A stretch of DNA of 64,000 bases from Rapana venosa (lineage: Eukaryota > Mollusca > Gastropoda > Neogastropoda > Muricidae). Location: the NCBI GenBank assembly GCA_028751875.1, contig CM054145.1:12761567-12825566 (forward strand), in the 5' to 3' direction. Under the pieces are notes generated by a model, which was given only the letters and a program-made list of their open reading frames with translations, searched no databases and was not told the DNA's origin. The position numbers were made by a program, and so were the translations under genes. Positions 55,270 through 64,000 of the stretch are shown here, piece after piece. Numbering within the stretch: the first letter of the stretch is position 1; each line of letters begins with the position of its first letter.

Positions 55270-57440
55270 CACTTCTTCTTTCTTTCTTTCATCTGCCGCT
55301 GGTGCCTTTCGGACACAGACGTCTGTCTGCAGCAAGGCGGGAGGCTTGATGTAGTGACAGGTCATGGGCTCGCAGGGTGTCAGCCACGGAGTCGCTCCAT
55401 CGTCTCCTTGGTCTACCTCTGGCTTTCCAGCCATTGTATTTGATGGTGTATGCCCGTAGGGCTGGTTGGTTGGGCGGCATTCTAGTGAGGTGACGAAACC
55501 ACCTGATCCTTTGTTGTTCGATATGGTGGAGAATTGGTGTTAGTCCGACCATGTCTCTGATCACCTCATTCTTGATCTTGTCGCGTGTGGTCTTGTTGAC
55601 AGCTTTTCTCAGGCAGCGCATTTCACATGTGACCAACTTTCTCTGTAAGGCTTTTGTTAGGGCCCATGTCTGACACTGGTATGTGAGTTTTGGAACGGAG
55701 ATGGCGTTGATGAGTTTTGCCTTGGTGCTCATTGGGATGCTGGAATGTTTTAGAAGGGGGGCGAGTTGGTAACTGACTGCATTCGCTTTCTGGCATCTTG
55801 TTTCTATCTCTGTCCAATTTTCCATCTTCAGTGAAGAGGCTGCCAAGGTATTTAAATTCTTTGGTCTGTTTCAGCTGGGTGCCGTTGATGTTGATGTCCA
55901 GCTTTCCTGGATTTCTGCTGACAGACATAACTTCTGTTTTGGTGATACTGATCTTCATGTAATACCTCTCGCAGCTTGTGTTGAGGTGCTTTGTTCTGAT
56001 TCATCAAGGACTGGTCATCAGCAAATAATAGTTCGTTCAGGGCCTCAAGATCTGGGTTGGCTTTCTTTGTAATCTGGTCCATGTAGATCACGAAGAGAAG
56101 GGGAGAGAGTACACAGCCTTGCCTGACCCCTGATGTAACCGGGAACCAGTCGGATGTTCCACTGGCTGTTCGGACTGCGCTCATACTGTTGGCATAGATT
56201 GCTCTGATGTTATCAAGCAACTGCTCCTTCACGTCGTACTGCCCCGGGATCTTCCAGAGTTTGTCTTTTTGGACCGGTCGAAAGTTTTTATGTAAACCCG
56301 AATACTGTATGCGGGTCGGGTTGTTTTTTCGGGTCTTTACAAGCTGTCGGAGTGCAAAAAAGGATCTGTGCCCCCTTTTCCTTTCCAAAAAGCCAAATGG
56401 GCATTGTTGTAGGTGTTCTGCTTTGGCTCTTGGGCGCGTTCCAAATCTTTGATCATTTTCCCTACATGGCTCAGAAGTGAAATCCCTTGTAGGGCTGCGT
56501 CTCTCTTGCCCCCTTCTTTTCCCAAAAACGGCCACTATTGCTTTTTTTCGTCCTTTGGTACTTTCTCTTTCCCCTGTTTCTGGAAGGGGGAATTAGTGAG
56601 CCCTAATCCCGTTTCTCGCATGCAAGGTGGCTTCAGTTGTTAAGCCGTCATTCCCTGCTGCTTTGCCCTTTGTTTAATTGCTTTTTTTGTTTAGTTCGGT
56701 TTTGGGGGCTCTAATGGTATTTATGCGTGGTGAGAGCTGAGGCTGGAAGTTGTACCCCAGAGGGGTTTTTTAAAAGATTTTTAAAAATAGTTTCCCCTTT
56801 CGTTTCAGAATTTCCTCTTCTTTGTGCAGTGCCTCCCCATTTGATCATTCATTTACTGTTTTGGGATTGAAGGGGTATCTTTACTTCATCGTTTTACACT
56901 TTTGAAAAATTCTTTTGGGGGAGTTCTTGCAATTTTACTTAATTTCTCCACAAGTCCCCAAGTTTTTTCTTTGGGAGGCTTCACAACCGTTTATATGTCT
57001 TCTTGCGTTTTTGTATTGACTATCCTCTTCTGTCTTGGTCTTGACCAAGTTTTAAATTAGCTGCTTTTTTTTTCTTGATGGTTTTCCTTCACCTTTTGGG
57101 GTTCCCCCAAGTTTGTAGCTTTCCTGGTTTTTTCCCTCCACATTTCTTTGTCCCGAAATTTCCCCTAAGGTGTTAAAGAGAGCTGGTTGAAGGTGCCCCA
57201 GATTGCTCCATGTTGAGGGTGTTGATAAATGGAGTCAAGTTTCCCTTGATAGCATAGAATCTTTTCCCTGCACTTTTTTCTTTCAGTTTGAGGGGTTGAT
57301 CTTTTCAGGTGGTTTTTCCCTAGCATTTGTTATTTTTTGTTCTGGTACTGGAGGATGGAAGGGACGGGCCCTGTGGCCCGTGTCAAGGTTGGCTTGGGAT
57401 GGTTTTTGGTCTTTGATGGCATGGGGGAATTATTTGTATG
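55270..57440 (-). pseudogene. RTE-like LINE, RT part, reverse strand
   Basis: From high to low coordinates on minus: a linker region (57440-56540) full of frame breaks, GISLLSHVGKMIKDLERA (56485), then in other frames FGF/FWK and RKNNPTRIQYS (about 56300), ASGTSDWFPVTSGVRQGCVL (56165), LLFADDQSLMNQN (56010), ISITKTEVMSVSRNPG and FKYLGSLFTEDGKLD (55950-55830), LINAISVPKLTYQCQTWALT (55720-55660), and a C-terminal GRPRRRWSDSV (about 55390). FADD is preserved. The C-terminal GRPRRRW pattern is RTE-like, but the family differs from the 42.3-44.9 kb element. Its endonuclease part lies at 58240-59060, separated by an opposite-strand insertion. Confidence 0.85.
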
Positions 57441-58240
57441 GGGCCCACAACATCAACAAATGAGATTGCGTGACACAGTCCTTATCGGACTCTGAAAAAA
57501 AACTGCAAAAGATTTTAAAAACAGTAACAGACGAAAGCGAAAGAAGGATTAAGCTCAGCAAAAAAAGAAAAATGCATGGTGATTCGAAAAAAGCGTTATA
57601 CCACAATGAACATGTGGTAAGGAGAGAAAAAGCAAGTAAACACTTTTAAATCCTTGGTTGTACTATCACCCGGTGGCTGTGTGGGAACGAAATAAGAAGA
57701 GAAACGGTCAAATTTAAAAAACTTTTTTAACAACATGAAAAGCATTTTTACCAACGTAAGATAACCTCAAAACAAAGTCCATGTTTTGAGAGCCCCGTAT
57801 GGTCTTTTCTGTACGGATGTGAGGCTGGACCCTAGCCCAAGGCACAGAACAGGACTAGAAGAGTGGAAATGTGGTTCTCGGAGAATCATGAAAATTCTGG
57901 CAAAAAAAAAAAACTAAGCAGAAATAAGGAAATGGCTGGGTAAAAAATCCCTTTTCAAAAACCCTCGAGAAAAAAAGCTAAATTTTTTGGCTATAACAGG
58001 GTGACGGATGAGAAAACTGTTTGGGGTGGCAAAATTGTGGAACAAGGGGGAAGACAACGCACAAAATTCACAGACGCTTAAAAAAATTCGCAACGAATAA
58101 AGAGGGGACAACAATGAGTCATGAGAGGGGCGAGAACGGGAAAAATGGAAAAGCCAAAGGGCGATGTTGCAGGGGCCCGACCGGAACTTTAAGAAAAAAG
58201 AAAAAGAAGAAGGGCATAACGTGGTTTGCAAATTAAATCA
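57440..58240 (+). mobile_element. RTE-like LINE C-terminal RT fragment, + strand, inside another LINE
   Basis: Plus-strand text over several frames: TDESERRIKLS, NNMKSIFTNVR, VLRAPYGLFCTDV where LLYGCEAW-type wording is usual, RRIMKILAKK, SLFKTLEKK, NCLGWQNCGTRG and TTHKIHRRLKKFATNKE. The order matches the C-terminal third of an RTE-type ORF2. Both flanks belong to a reverse-strand LINE, so this is a nested insertion or a rearrangement. Homopolymer runs (AAAAAAAA) coincide with most frame breaks. Confidence 0.7.
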
Positions 58241-59060
58241 TTTGAGACGAGATGTTGAGGTCGTTCCACTTGTACCAGATGTAAATTTGGGAGGCTCAGT
58301 GTTGGAGAAAGGTGTTGGTGATGATCAGATCATGCTCTGCACATAGTTCCAGCACGTGGTTCCCGTTGTAATTGCAAGGTGTTCTGTGGTCACTGTGGGG
58401 TCCAAGATGTTTTGTCCACGGATTTCTTCTCTCACCAACTCTGCCGTTGAAATCACCCATGACATACAGGTCCTCTTTGTCAGGGGTGCTGTTGATGAGG
58501 TCGGAGAGCTCTTGATAGAATGAGTCTTTCTCCTCTTCTGAGTACGAATCGTTACATGGTGCATATGCTTGGATATAGTAGACGATTTTGTTGGACTTTC
58601 TTACACCGACTTTAATCAGTCTTTCTGATATGTGTTCTGTACTCATGAGATTCTTTGCTATGTCTGGGTGTAGGATGAATCCCACACCATGCGTTGCTCT
58701 CTGGTCTTTCCTGACTCCACTCCAGATGAGAACAAAGTTTGAATGGATTTCTTTCATTCCTTCTCCTTTCTTCCTAGTGTCTGAAATGCCCATGATGGAG
58801 AGCTTTCTTTTGGTCATGAATTCCACAATTTCTGGTTCCTTGTTTGTTAGGCCGCAGATGTTCCATGTTCCAATGTAGTCACTGTTCCTATCTCGATGTC
58901 CGTTTCCATTGCGAGGTCGTTTTCCGTTGGTATCCGTTCGTTTGTATCTCTTTTCAGTTTTTTTAGCGGTTGAGAAATCCACTGTCGGCTTGTTAGGCCA
59001 GTCACAGCTTCACCAGAGCCCCGTTAGCCAGCTTGACCTGTTTCCGTTTCCCACGACGTG
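58240..59060 (-). pseudogene. RTE-like LINE endonuclease part, reverse strand
   Basis: Open minus-strand frame 58982-58296 reading VDFSTAKKTEKRYKRTDTN, TWNICGLTNKEPEIVEFMTK, ISDTRKKGEGMKEIHSN, ATHGVGFILHPDIAKN, YYIQAYAPCNDSYSEEEKD, VMGDFNGRVGERRNPWTKH, NGNHVLELCAEHDLIITNTF. This is the APE-type endonuclease of an RTE-like LINE with catalytic Asn (in TWNICGL), a Thr in place of the usual second-motif wording (ISDTRKK for ISETRKK), and GDFNGRVG. Upstream (58990-59060) are further coding remnants. It ends near 58240, where the opposite-strand fragment begins. The RT half continues at 57440. Confidence 0.87.
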
Positions 59061-59064
59061 GACG

Positions 59065-60080
59065 AGGGGTTGGACTTTGGGAAACCTCATTATAACAAAT
59101 TTTGGTAATTCAACACTAGAGTAGTAAAACCTGAGTTATATCCCTTGCCGCTGGTCTGTTCTATCTCGGAAAAGAAAATGGTTAACAGCAACTTTGAAAA
59201 GTCATATCATTTCCTTGTATTCATGGATATGATTGTTAGAAGTCTGATCTTGACTTGATTCATCTCAACTAGTGAAAGTTCTCTATTTTGTTGTAAATGA
59301 ATATATTTCGCCTGCTGCCTCATGTGGACATAAGTACCTTGATCTCACAACTGTAAAAGCAGTTCTAATTCATGTGTAACATAATCTTTGATAAATTGTA
59401 TTGTGCCATTGAAAATCATGCCGAATAAACTTTTTATCTATATAAATAAAACATCACTCAATTTAAAGTGGTAATAGATTGAAAGGCATTTGACACTGTT
59501 TGAAACATGGTGATAGGCCTAACCATAGGTTCTTAGTTGTAAACAAGTTTGAATCACCAAACTGAGTTTTATAAAATGCAGACATAAAAGTTTACCTATG
59601 GTAAATTCTGGGTTTTGAAATGGATGTTAGAATAGATAATTTGCATTATTAGAGATCGCCCATACATCAGTCATACGAACAGCTTTGCAACAGTTCCGGA
59701 ACTGTGTTTTTGCATCACTGTTTATTTAAGAATATCTCATAACTACCAGCTGCTGTCTTCCCCTGAGTCTTCTGTTGTCTGATTGCTTGCTATACACTGT
59801 TCCTTTCTTTTTCTACCCTGCCTTTATCCTTGCTTCTCCCCAGTTATATATAGGATTTATTTAATTAATGTATGAGGGTCTACACAAATGTGAAGAAAAG
59901 AAAAAGGAGATTCATGTTGCAACACGTATTTCATCAGTTTCTCGCCTAACAAATGTACCAATGCCTGTTTCATCAGTTTCTCGCCCATTAGACGCTACGC
60001 CTATTGGTGTCGGAGGGATACATACCAGGTATACCACTTCCGAAACTACTTTATATAGTTCGCTTTCTTCGTGATTATCT
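59065..60080. other. Intergenic, no gene recognised
   Basis: A+T-rich. AATAAA-like stretches (59423) but no associated gene. An internal short duplication TTTCATCAGTTTCTCGCC at 59929 and 59970. Confidence 0.5.
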
Positions 60081-60084
60081 AATA

Positions 60085-60152
60085 ATAATAATAATATATG
60101 GAATTTATATAGCGCTGAATCTTGTAAAAAACAAACAAATCGAAGCGCTTGC
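60085..60152 (-). mobile_element. L2-type 3' terminus, reverse
   Basis: TAATAATAATAATATATGGA, ATTTATATAGCGCTGAATCT, TGTAAAAAACAAACAAATCG, AAGCGCTTGC. Confidence 0.87.
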
Positions 60153-60154
60153 AC

Positions 60155-60398
60155 TCAATCATTTACAGGCATGCAACTCTCCTTAAACATAATAAACAAC
60201 AGATTTCTACACTATATTTTTAAAAACCAATTTGAAAACTGGAATCCTTCTTTGTCGTTTGTTTGGGTTTTTGTGTTCGGTTTCATTTTACCTTCAGTTT
60301 TTTCCTTTTGGGGGTTTTCCTTCTGCACAAATCTGGCAGTGACGTCACGCAACAGGATCACAAGCCTAGGTCAATCACTGAAGCCTTTGGGGCTAGCC
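60155..60398. other. Intergenic, no gene recognised
   Basis: No supported feature between the L2-type terminus and the SINE. Confidence 0.45.
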
Positions 60399-60401
60399 TA
60401 A

Positions 60402-60697
60402 AAGGTAAAAGGTAAAGGAGTCCCATAACCTATAAGGTCGTAGGGGAGCGAGGCGTCAGAGACCTCACTTCTCTAGGGCCAGCATATTGAGGGCGGCGCC
60501 CATCTCCTCTCCCTCGCTGCTTTACCTTCCCTGACCCTAAAGAGGGCAGGTACCCATTTACAGCTGGATGAACTGGGGGAACTGTACTGAAGCCAAGGCG
60601 CGCAAACGGTCACCCATCCAACTGGTAACCACGCTCGACGCTGCTTAACTTGGCTGGGGGAAAGCGAGTGCTCTGACCACTGAGCTATCCCGTCCCC
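60402..60697 (-). mobile_element. tRNA/5S chimeric SINE, reverse
   Basis: Plus strand starts AAAGGTAAAGGAGTCCCATA and ends CACTGAGCTATCCC. The 5S-like part (complement) is at 60607-60650 (ACGGTCACCCATCCAACTGG, CGACGCTGCTTAACTTGG). Very similar to the 61 kb copy 1.15 kb away in the same orientation. Confidence 0.93.
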
Positions 60698-60699
60698 GT

Positions 60700-61550
60700 C
60701 CCCTAGTCCTAGGCTATGTCATTCTAGCCTACAGCGTGGTAGGCAAGTACTGAAGAAGGTGGACAGTTGTTGGACACTGTGATTATTTTTATGTCCCAGG
60801 CTGGCAGTTGGTAGGCCTATCGTCTGTGTTGAGAAATTTCTACATTTGCACTTTGAGGCAGAGGTAAATACTGATTTCCTGTGTTTTGTTTTAAATCTGC
60901 TATGAATGTTTAAATCGACTTTAGTGTCAAAAAGGACAATCGAACTTATGGGTTTACTTAGCTTAGCCCTTCGTAGTACTTCACAACTGTGCCGAATCCC
61001 TTCACCAGAACTAAGGGTTACTCACAGGCCCGACTGATCCATTTGAATAGTTCAAATTAACGTGTAACTAACATGGAGAGAGCTGCTAGGTGGTTGGATG
61101 ATAATTATACTGTCCTTGAGTCGGAGAACTCTGAGGGGACTTCAGTTTAAGATAGCCAATTCAGCACACCAAACAATCCTGCCTGCCACTTCAGGTGTCA
61201 GTCTTGAGGACTAAAAACTTTTTTTTCACTTAAAACAACACCTGCCAAATCTAAAGGTACTACAGGATGCTACTGAATAATTTTTCTTTGTAATTTAAAT
61301 GTATTCCTGACAGTGGTAGGCTACTGGGGAAAACCTGATCTGTTTTGAAGCTACTGTGATTAGTCTTTGGTTTCACTTTCAGCCTTTGTCCCAGGGACTG
61401 ATTAATATTAATCAAACAAGATTTAAAACAGGGTTAGAGAAGAACAGTTAGCCTATCTCGATATAGGCCTACCGTGTTTAAGATTTAAACGATTATCTGA
61501 TAAGGAAAGATTGATAAGTAATGGTGTTGGTGTTGTGTAATAACGTACCT
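60700..61550. other. Intergenic, no gene recognised
   Basis: No supported exon. It separates two near-identical SINE copies and lies upstream of the 62.15 kb exon. Confidence 0.45.
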
Positions 61551-61555
61551 ACAAG

Positions 61556-61852
61556 TAAAGGTAAAAAGGTAAAGGAGTCCCATAACCTATAATGTCGTAG
61601 GGGAGCGAGGCGTCAGAGACCTCACTTCTCTAGGGCCAGCATATTGAGGGCGGCGCCCATCCCTCTCCTCGCTGCTTTACCTTCCCTGACCCTAAAGAGG
61701 GCAGGTACCCATTTACAGCTGGGTGAACTGGGGGAACTGTACTGAAGCCAAGGCGCGCAAACGGTCACCCATCCAACTGGTAACCACGTTCGACGCTGCT
61801 TAACTTGGCTGGGGGAAAGCGAGTGCTCTGACCACTGAGCTATCCCGTCCTC
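61556..61852 (-). mobile_element. tRNA/5S chimeric SINE, reverse, adjacent to 5S-like sequence
   Basis: On minus from 61852: GGGATAGCTCAGTGGTCAGA and GCACTCGCTTTCC (tRNA 5' half with a good A box), then at 61806-61760 AAGTTAAGCAGCGTCGAACG and AGTTGGATGGGTGACCGTTT, corresponding to 5S rRNA from box A through box C. The body follows (CTTGGCTTCAGTACAG, CAGCTGTAAATGGGTACC, TGACGCCTCGCTCCCC) and an end in CTCCTTTACCTTTTTACC. The tRNA part lacks the T arm; the 5S part takes its place. About 295 bp. Confidence 0.93.
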
Positions 61853-61859
61853 CTAATAA

Positions 61860-61978
61860 GGTTGCCAAGAGCACGTGGTGTTCCCAGCCGGTCACTCATC
61901 CCAGTACTCACCTGCCCAACGCTGCTTAGTTTCTGTGATGGACGAGGACCGGGGCTTTCAGCGTGGTATGGCCGTTAC
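61860..61978 (-). rRNA. 5S rRNA-like sequence (probable pseudogene or 5S-derived repeat)
   Basis: On minus from 61978 the sequence is 119 nt, the normal 5S length. It begins GTAACGGCCATACCACGCTG, with ACTAAGCAGCGTTGGGC (box A region), GTGAGTAC (intermediate element) and GGGATGAGTGACCGGCTGG (box C), then GGGAACACCACGTGC and a 3' end GGCAACC. Terminal pairing is imperfect, and there are many differences from the usual metazoan sequence. No T-run terminator follows; the next bases are TTATTAGGAGGAC and then the chimeric SINE. So a functional gene is unlikely, but the homology is clear. Confidence 0.75.
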
Positions 61979-62150
61979 AAAGTACAAGGAACTTAAGAAG
62001 GCAACTTTAATGAAACTCTATCGGAAACTATATAGTATTTTTAAACACTATTTTTCAGTGTGAAGTAGTAAAATATGAGAGCTGCTTGCTTTAAAAAAAT
62101 CATTAAAATTAAAAACCATAACTATTAAATCTGTGATTATCTGGTTTCAG

Positions 62151-62441
62151 ACATGGAGAAGAAAGACAGTTTTCTGAAACCATTCAAAAGAAATCAAGAA
62201 GAGGACCCCAGACTTAATGAAAAAGCCATCAGTGATCAAAGGCACCTGATTGACGTTATTAGACACACTGACAAAGAAACGCCCGGACTTCTGGCATCCA
62301 TTGATGCTGTGCTCAGTTCTGGAGTAGAGGTGCTGGCTTCAGACTACAACCTGTGTCTCTACCACAGCCTTGGAGATGTGTGTCCGCCTCTCCACGTTGC
62401 TGTGGTCAAAGGCCTTCCACAGCTGTTTTTGAAAAACAAAG
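62151..62441 (+). CDS. Exon of an unrecognised gene, with start codon
   Basis: A clear acceptor (CTGGTTTCAG, ending 62150) is followed two bases later by ATG (62153). The frame reads MEKKDSFLKPFKRNQEEDPR, RHLIDVIRHTDKETPGLLAS, SDYNLCLYHSLGDVCPPLHV and AVVKGLPQLFLKNK. PPLHVAVVKG resembles the start of an ankyrin repeat (TPLHVAVxxG), but only one partial unit is visible. The exon end is uncertain: a GC-type donor (AAAGGCGAGT) at 62442 is possible; otherwise the frame runs on into a (TA)n tract. Codon use looks like a real gene. The function is unknown. Confidence 0.6.
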
Positions 62442-62504
62442 GCGAGTTTGCTCAGACTCTGTGCCATGTTTATGACATTATTTACAGTGTCAAAAAAACC
62501 TTTC

Positions 62505-62507
<3 letters not shown>

Positions 62508-62580
<73 letters not shown>
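62508..62580 (+). repeat. TA microsatellite
   Basis: Pure (TA)n, about 72 bp. Confidence 0.98.
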
Positions 62581-62581
<1 letters not shown>

Positions 62582-62584
62582 CAG

Positions 62585-63660
62585 TATCCTAGATAAAGTT
62601 TTTTTGGTTTTTTTGGTAACAGATCAAGTTATTTTATAACGGGTTTTGACGTAAACTGTCTGTGTGAAATTGATATTGCCACCTTTAGAAAATAGTGGAC
62701 ATCGTTCCTTGTCCTGGCATTATAGAGCTACTGGCATCCTGGATTGTGTGAAATCACAGCAGCAGTCTCAGTGGGATGTTAATGTTGTCTTCCTCCTTTA
62801 CTTCCCACTTTTATTTCCAACTTATCTTGTGGCAGTCTCAAATGGGAAGGTAGGGGCTGACTTGTTTTCTTGATGATTATATTTCAGCTACACTACCCGT
62901 GTGCCTTTGTAGAAATACTGCTGAAAATGAAGTAAATAAAAAAAAGATGGAAACAATGGAAAAAATCAAACAAAGAAATTACCAACATTTAATTATCCTG
63001 AAAAATGAATAGTCAGTAGTCTGCCTGATCCGTATATTGGTCTGGCTATATATAACGGTGTAATGTCATAATAAAGTGTGTAATAATTTATATGTATGTT
63101 TGTCCGTCGTGTCCGTCGATGACCTCCAAAACAGCAGAGGAGGCAGCTGGGCAGAAATTTGATTATAGTGGAGATGCCTTGCCCACAGCACATCCCCACT
63201 CTCTCGGCCAAGTGGGCATAAGGACAGTCAGCGTTGGAGATGCTCTCCAAAGGCCAACCAGTCCCCAGGACTGCAGCACATAAGGACTGTGCAAGTCAAG
63301 CCTCCTAGTCAGAGAGTCATAGTCGATCACTAAAGACTAAGCTGTAAAGTGGAGTTCCATGAGTGGGAAAGCCACTGGTCATACAGCCTCTCACCTTGCT
63401 GTTGCCCCCAGCGTCAATGGTTTAATCAAGAACTGTGGTGATAAAGCCCAGGCGCTGACGGCGGAATAATTTAAAGACTGTCATTCTACACAACTAGTGA
63501 CCGGCAAAGGTACAGCAGACAACTTCTGTCATTCAGTCTGAACAACAGTCGGTATCAATGCAGGTGGCTGAGTTTTCCCCGAGGAAGGCCAGATGTTCAT
63601 TCCCTCCAAAAATGTCAGTGACACATTGTGATCTGTGTTCAGAAACATGAACAACATTCA
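62585..63660. other. Intergenic or intronic, no gene recognised
   Basis: 63080-63480 has a mixed composition (TGTCCGTCGTGTCCGTCG, ACTGCAGCACATAAGGAC) unlike the A+T-rich flanks and may be part of a repeat, but there is no second copy in the window. No supported exon. Confidence 0.4.
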
Positions 63661-63667
63661 GCTGTCA

Positions 63668-64000
63668 TCATAGATTTTAGCAAGTTAATTAGACGTGCTG
63701 ATGTTGATTTTAGCACGTTGATAAGACAGTGATGAGGTTGATTTTAGCACGTTGATAAGACTGTGCAGAGCTAGCAAGTTGATAACACTGTTGATTGCTT
63801 CATTTTAGCAAGTTGATAACACTGTTGATTGTTTCATTTTAGCAAGTCGATAACACTGTTGATTGTTTCATTTTAGCAAGTCGATAACACTGTTGATTGT
63901 TTCATTTCAGCAAGCTGATAACACTCATTTTAGCAAGTTTCATTTCAGCAAGCTGATAACACTCATTTTAGCAAGTTGATAACACTGTTGATTGCTTCAT
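63668..64000 (+). repeat. 34-bp satellite, continues past the window
   Basis: Units of TTTTAGCAAGTTGATAACAC plus TGTTGATTGTTTCA (34 bp), with variants (CACGTTGATAAGAC early, AAGTCGATAACAC in the middle, TTTCAGCAAGCTGATAACAC late). At least eight units; the right end is outside the window. Confidence 0.93.

Noticed and set aside
61860..61978. Functional 5S rRNA gene
   Set aside because: There are many substitutions, poor end pairing, no T-run terminator, and it directly abuts a SINE carrying 5S sequence.

Overview
This is a eukaryotic nuclear window, most likely from a mollusc and probably a marine gastropod. That is an inference from the mix of retroelements, tRNA-derived SINEs and abundant CA/GA microsatellites; no single marker proves it. 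There are no bacterial operons, ribosome binding sites or CRISPR arrays. The window is dominated by repeats, with only a few pieces of host genes.

Layout. 0-5 kb: a decayed LINE fragment, a SINE and a 2.6 kb minisatellite bracketed by CA repeats. 5-7 kb: a cytosolic sulfotransferase whose whole coding region lies in one exon (6082-6960, +), the clearest host gene. 7.4-15.6 kb: a reverse-strand LINE fragment, a 40-bp satellite with a 280-bp higher-order repeat, and a 29-33-bp satellite carrying two retro-insertions. 16-18.5 kb: SINE pieces, a GC-rich minisatellite and a LINE fragment. 19.1-25.2 kb: two LINEs in tandem. The first keeps an intact 717-codon ORF1 containing a 2A ribosome-skipping motif (GDIESNPGP); the second has a nearly complete but frameshifted ORF2. 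26-29 kb: L2-like LINE remnants with ATT-repeat 3' ends. 31.5-34.6 kb: a reverse-strand Rex1-like LINE. 35.4-40.5 kb: a nearly full-length LINE with an L1-like ORF1, a periodic acidic linker, endonuclease, RT and a C-terminal zinc knuckle.

40.8-45.2 kb: three exons of a reverse-strand host gene that join in phase and resemble a Ulp1/SENP (C48) cysteine protease. A + strand RTE-like LINE with a single nonsense codon sits in one of its introns. 45.5-52.1 kb: weak exon candidates among SINEs and microsatellites. 52.3-55 kb: SINEs, GAA- and CA-rich tracts and an 81-bp near-perfect palindrome. 55.3-59.1 kb: a reverse-strand RTE-like LINE interrupted by an opposite-strand LINE fragment, in a stretch rich in homopolymer frameshifts. 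60-64 kb: two more copies of a tRNA/5S chimeric SINE, a 5S rRNA-like sequence, an exon of an unrecognised gene, a TA microsatellite and a 34-bp satellite that runs off the end.

The most unusual elements are the 2A-bearing LINE ORF1, the five-copy chimeric SINE that joins a tRNA-like A box to a 5S internal control region (one copy beside a near full-length 5S-like sequence), the periodic acidic linker in the 35-40 kb LINE, the palindrome, and the split C48-like gene. LINE clade names are judged from motif style only.
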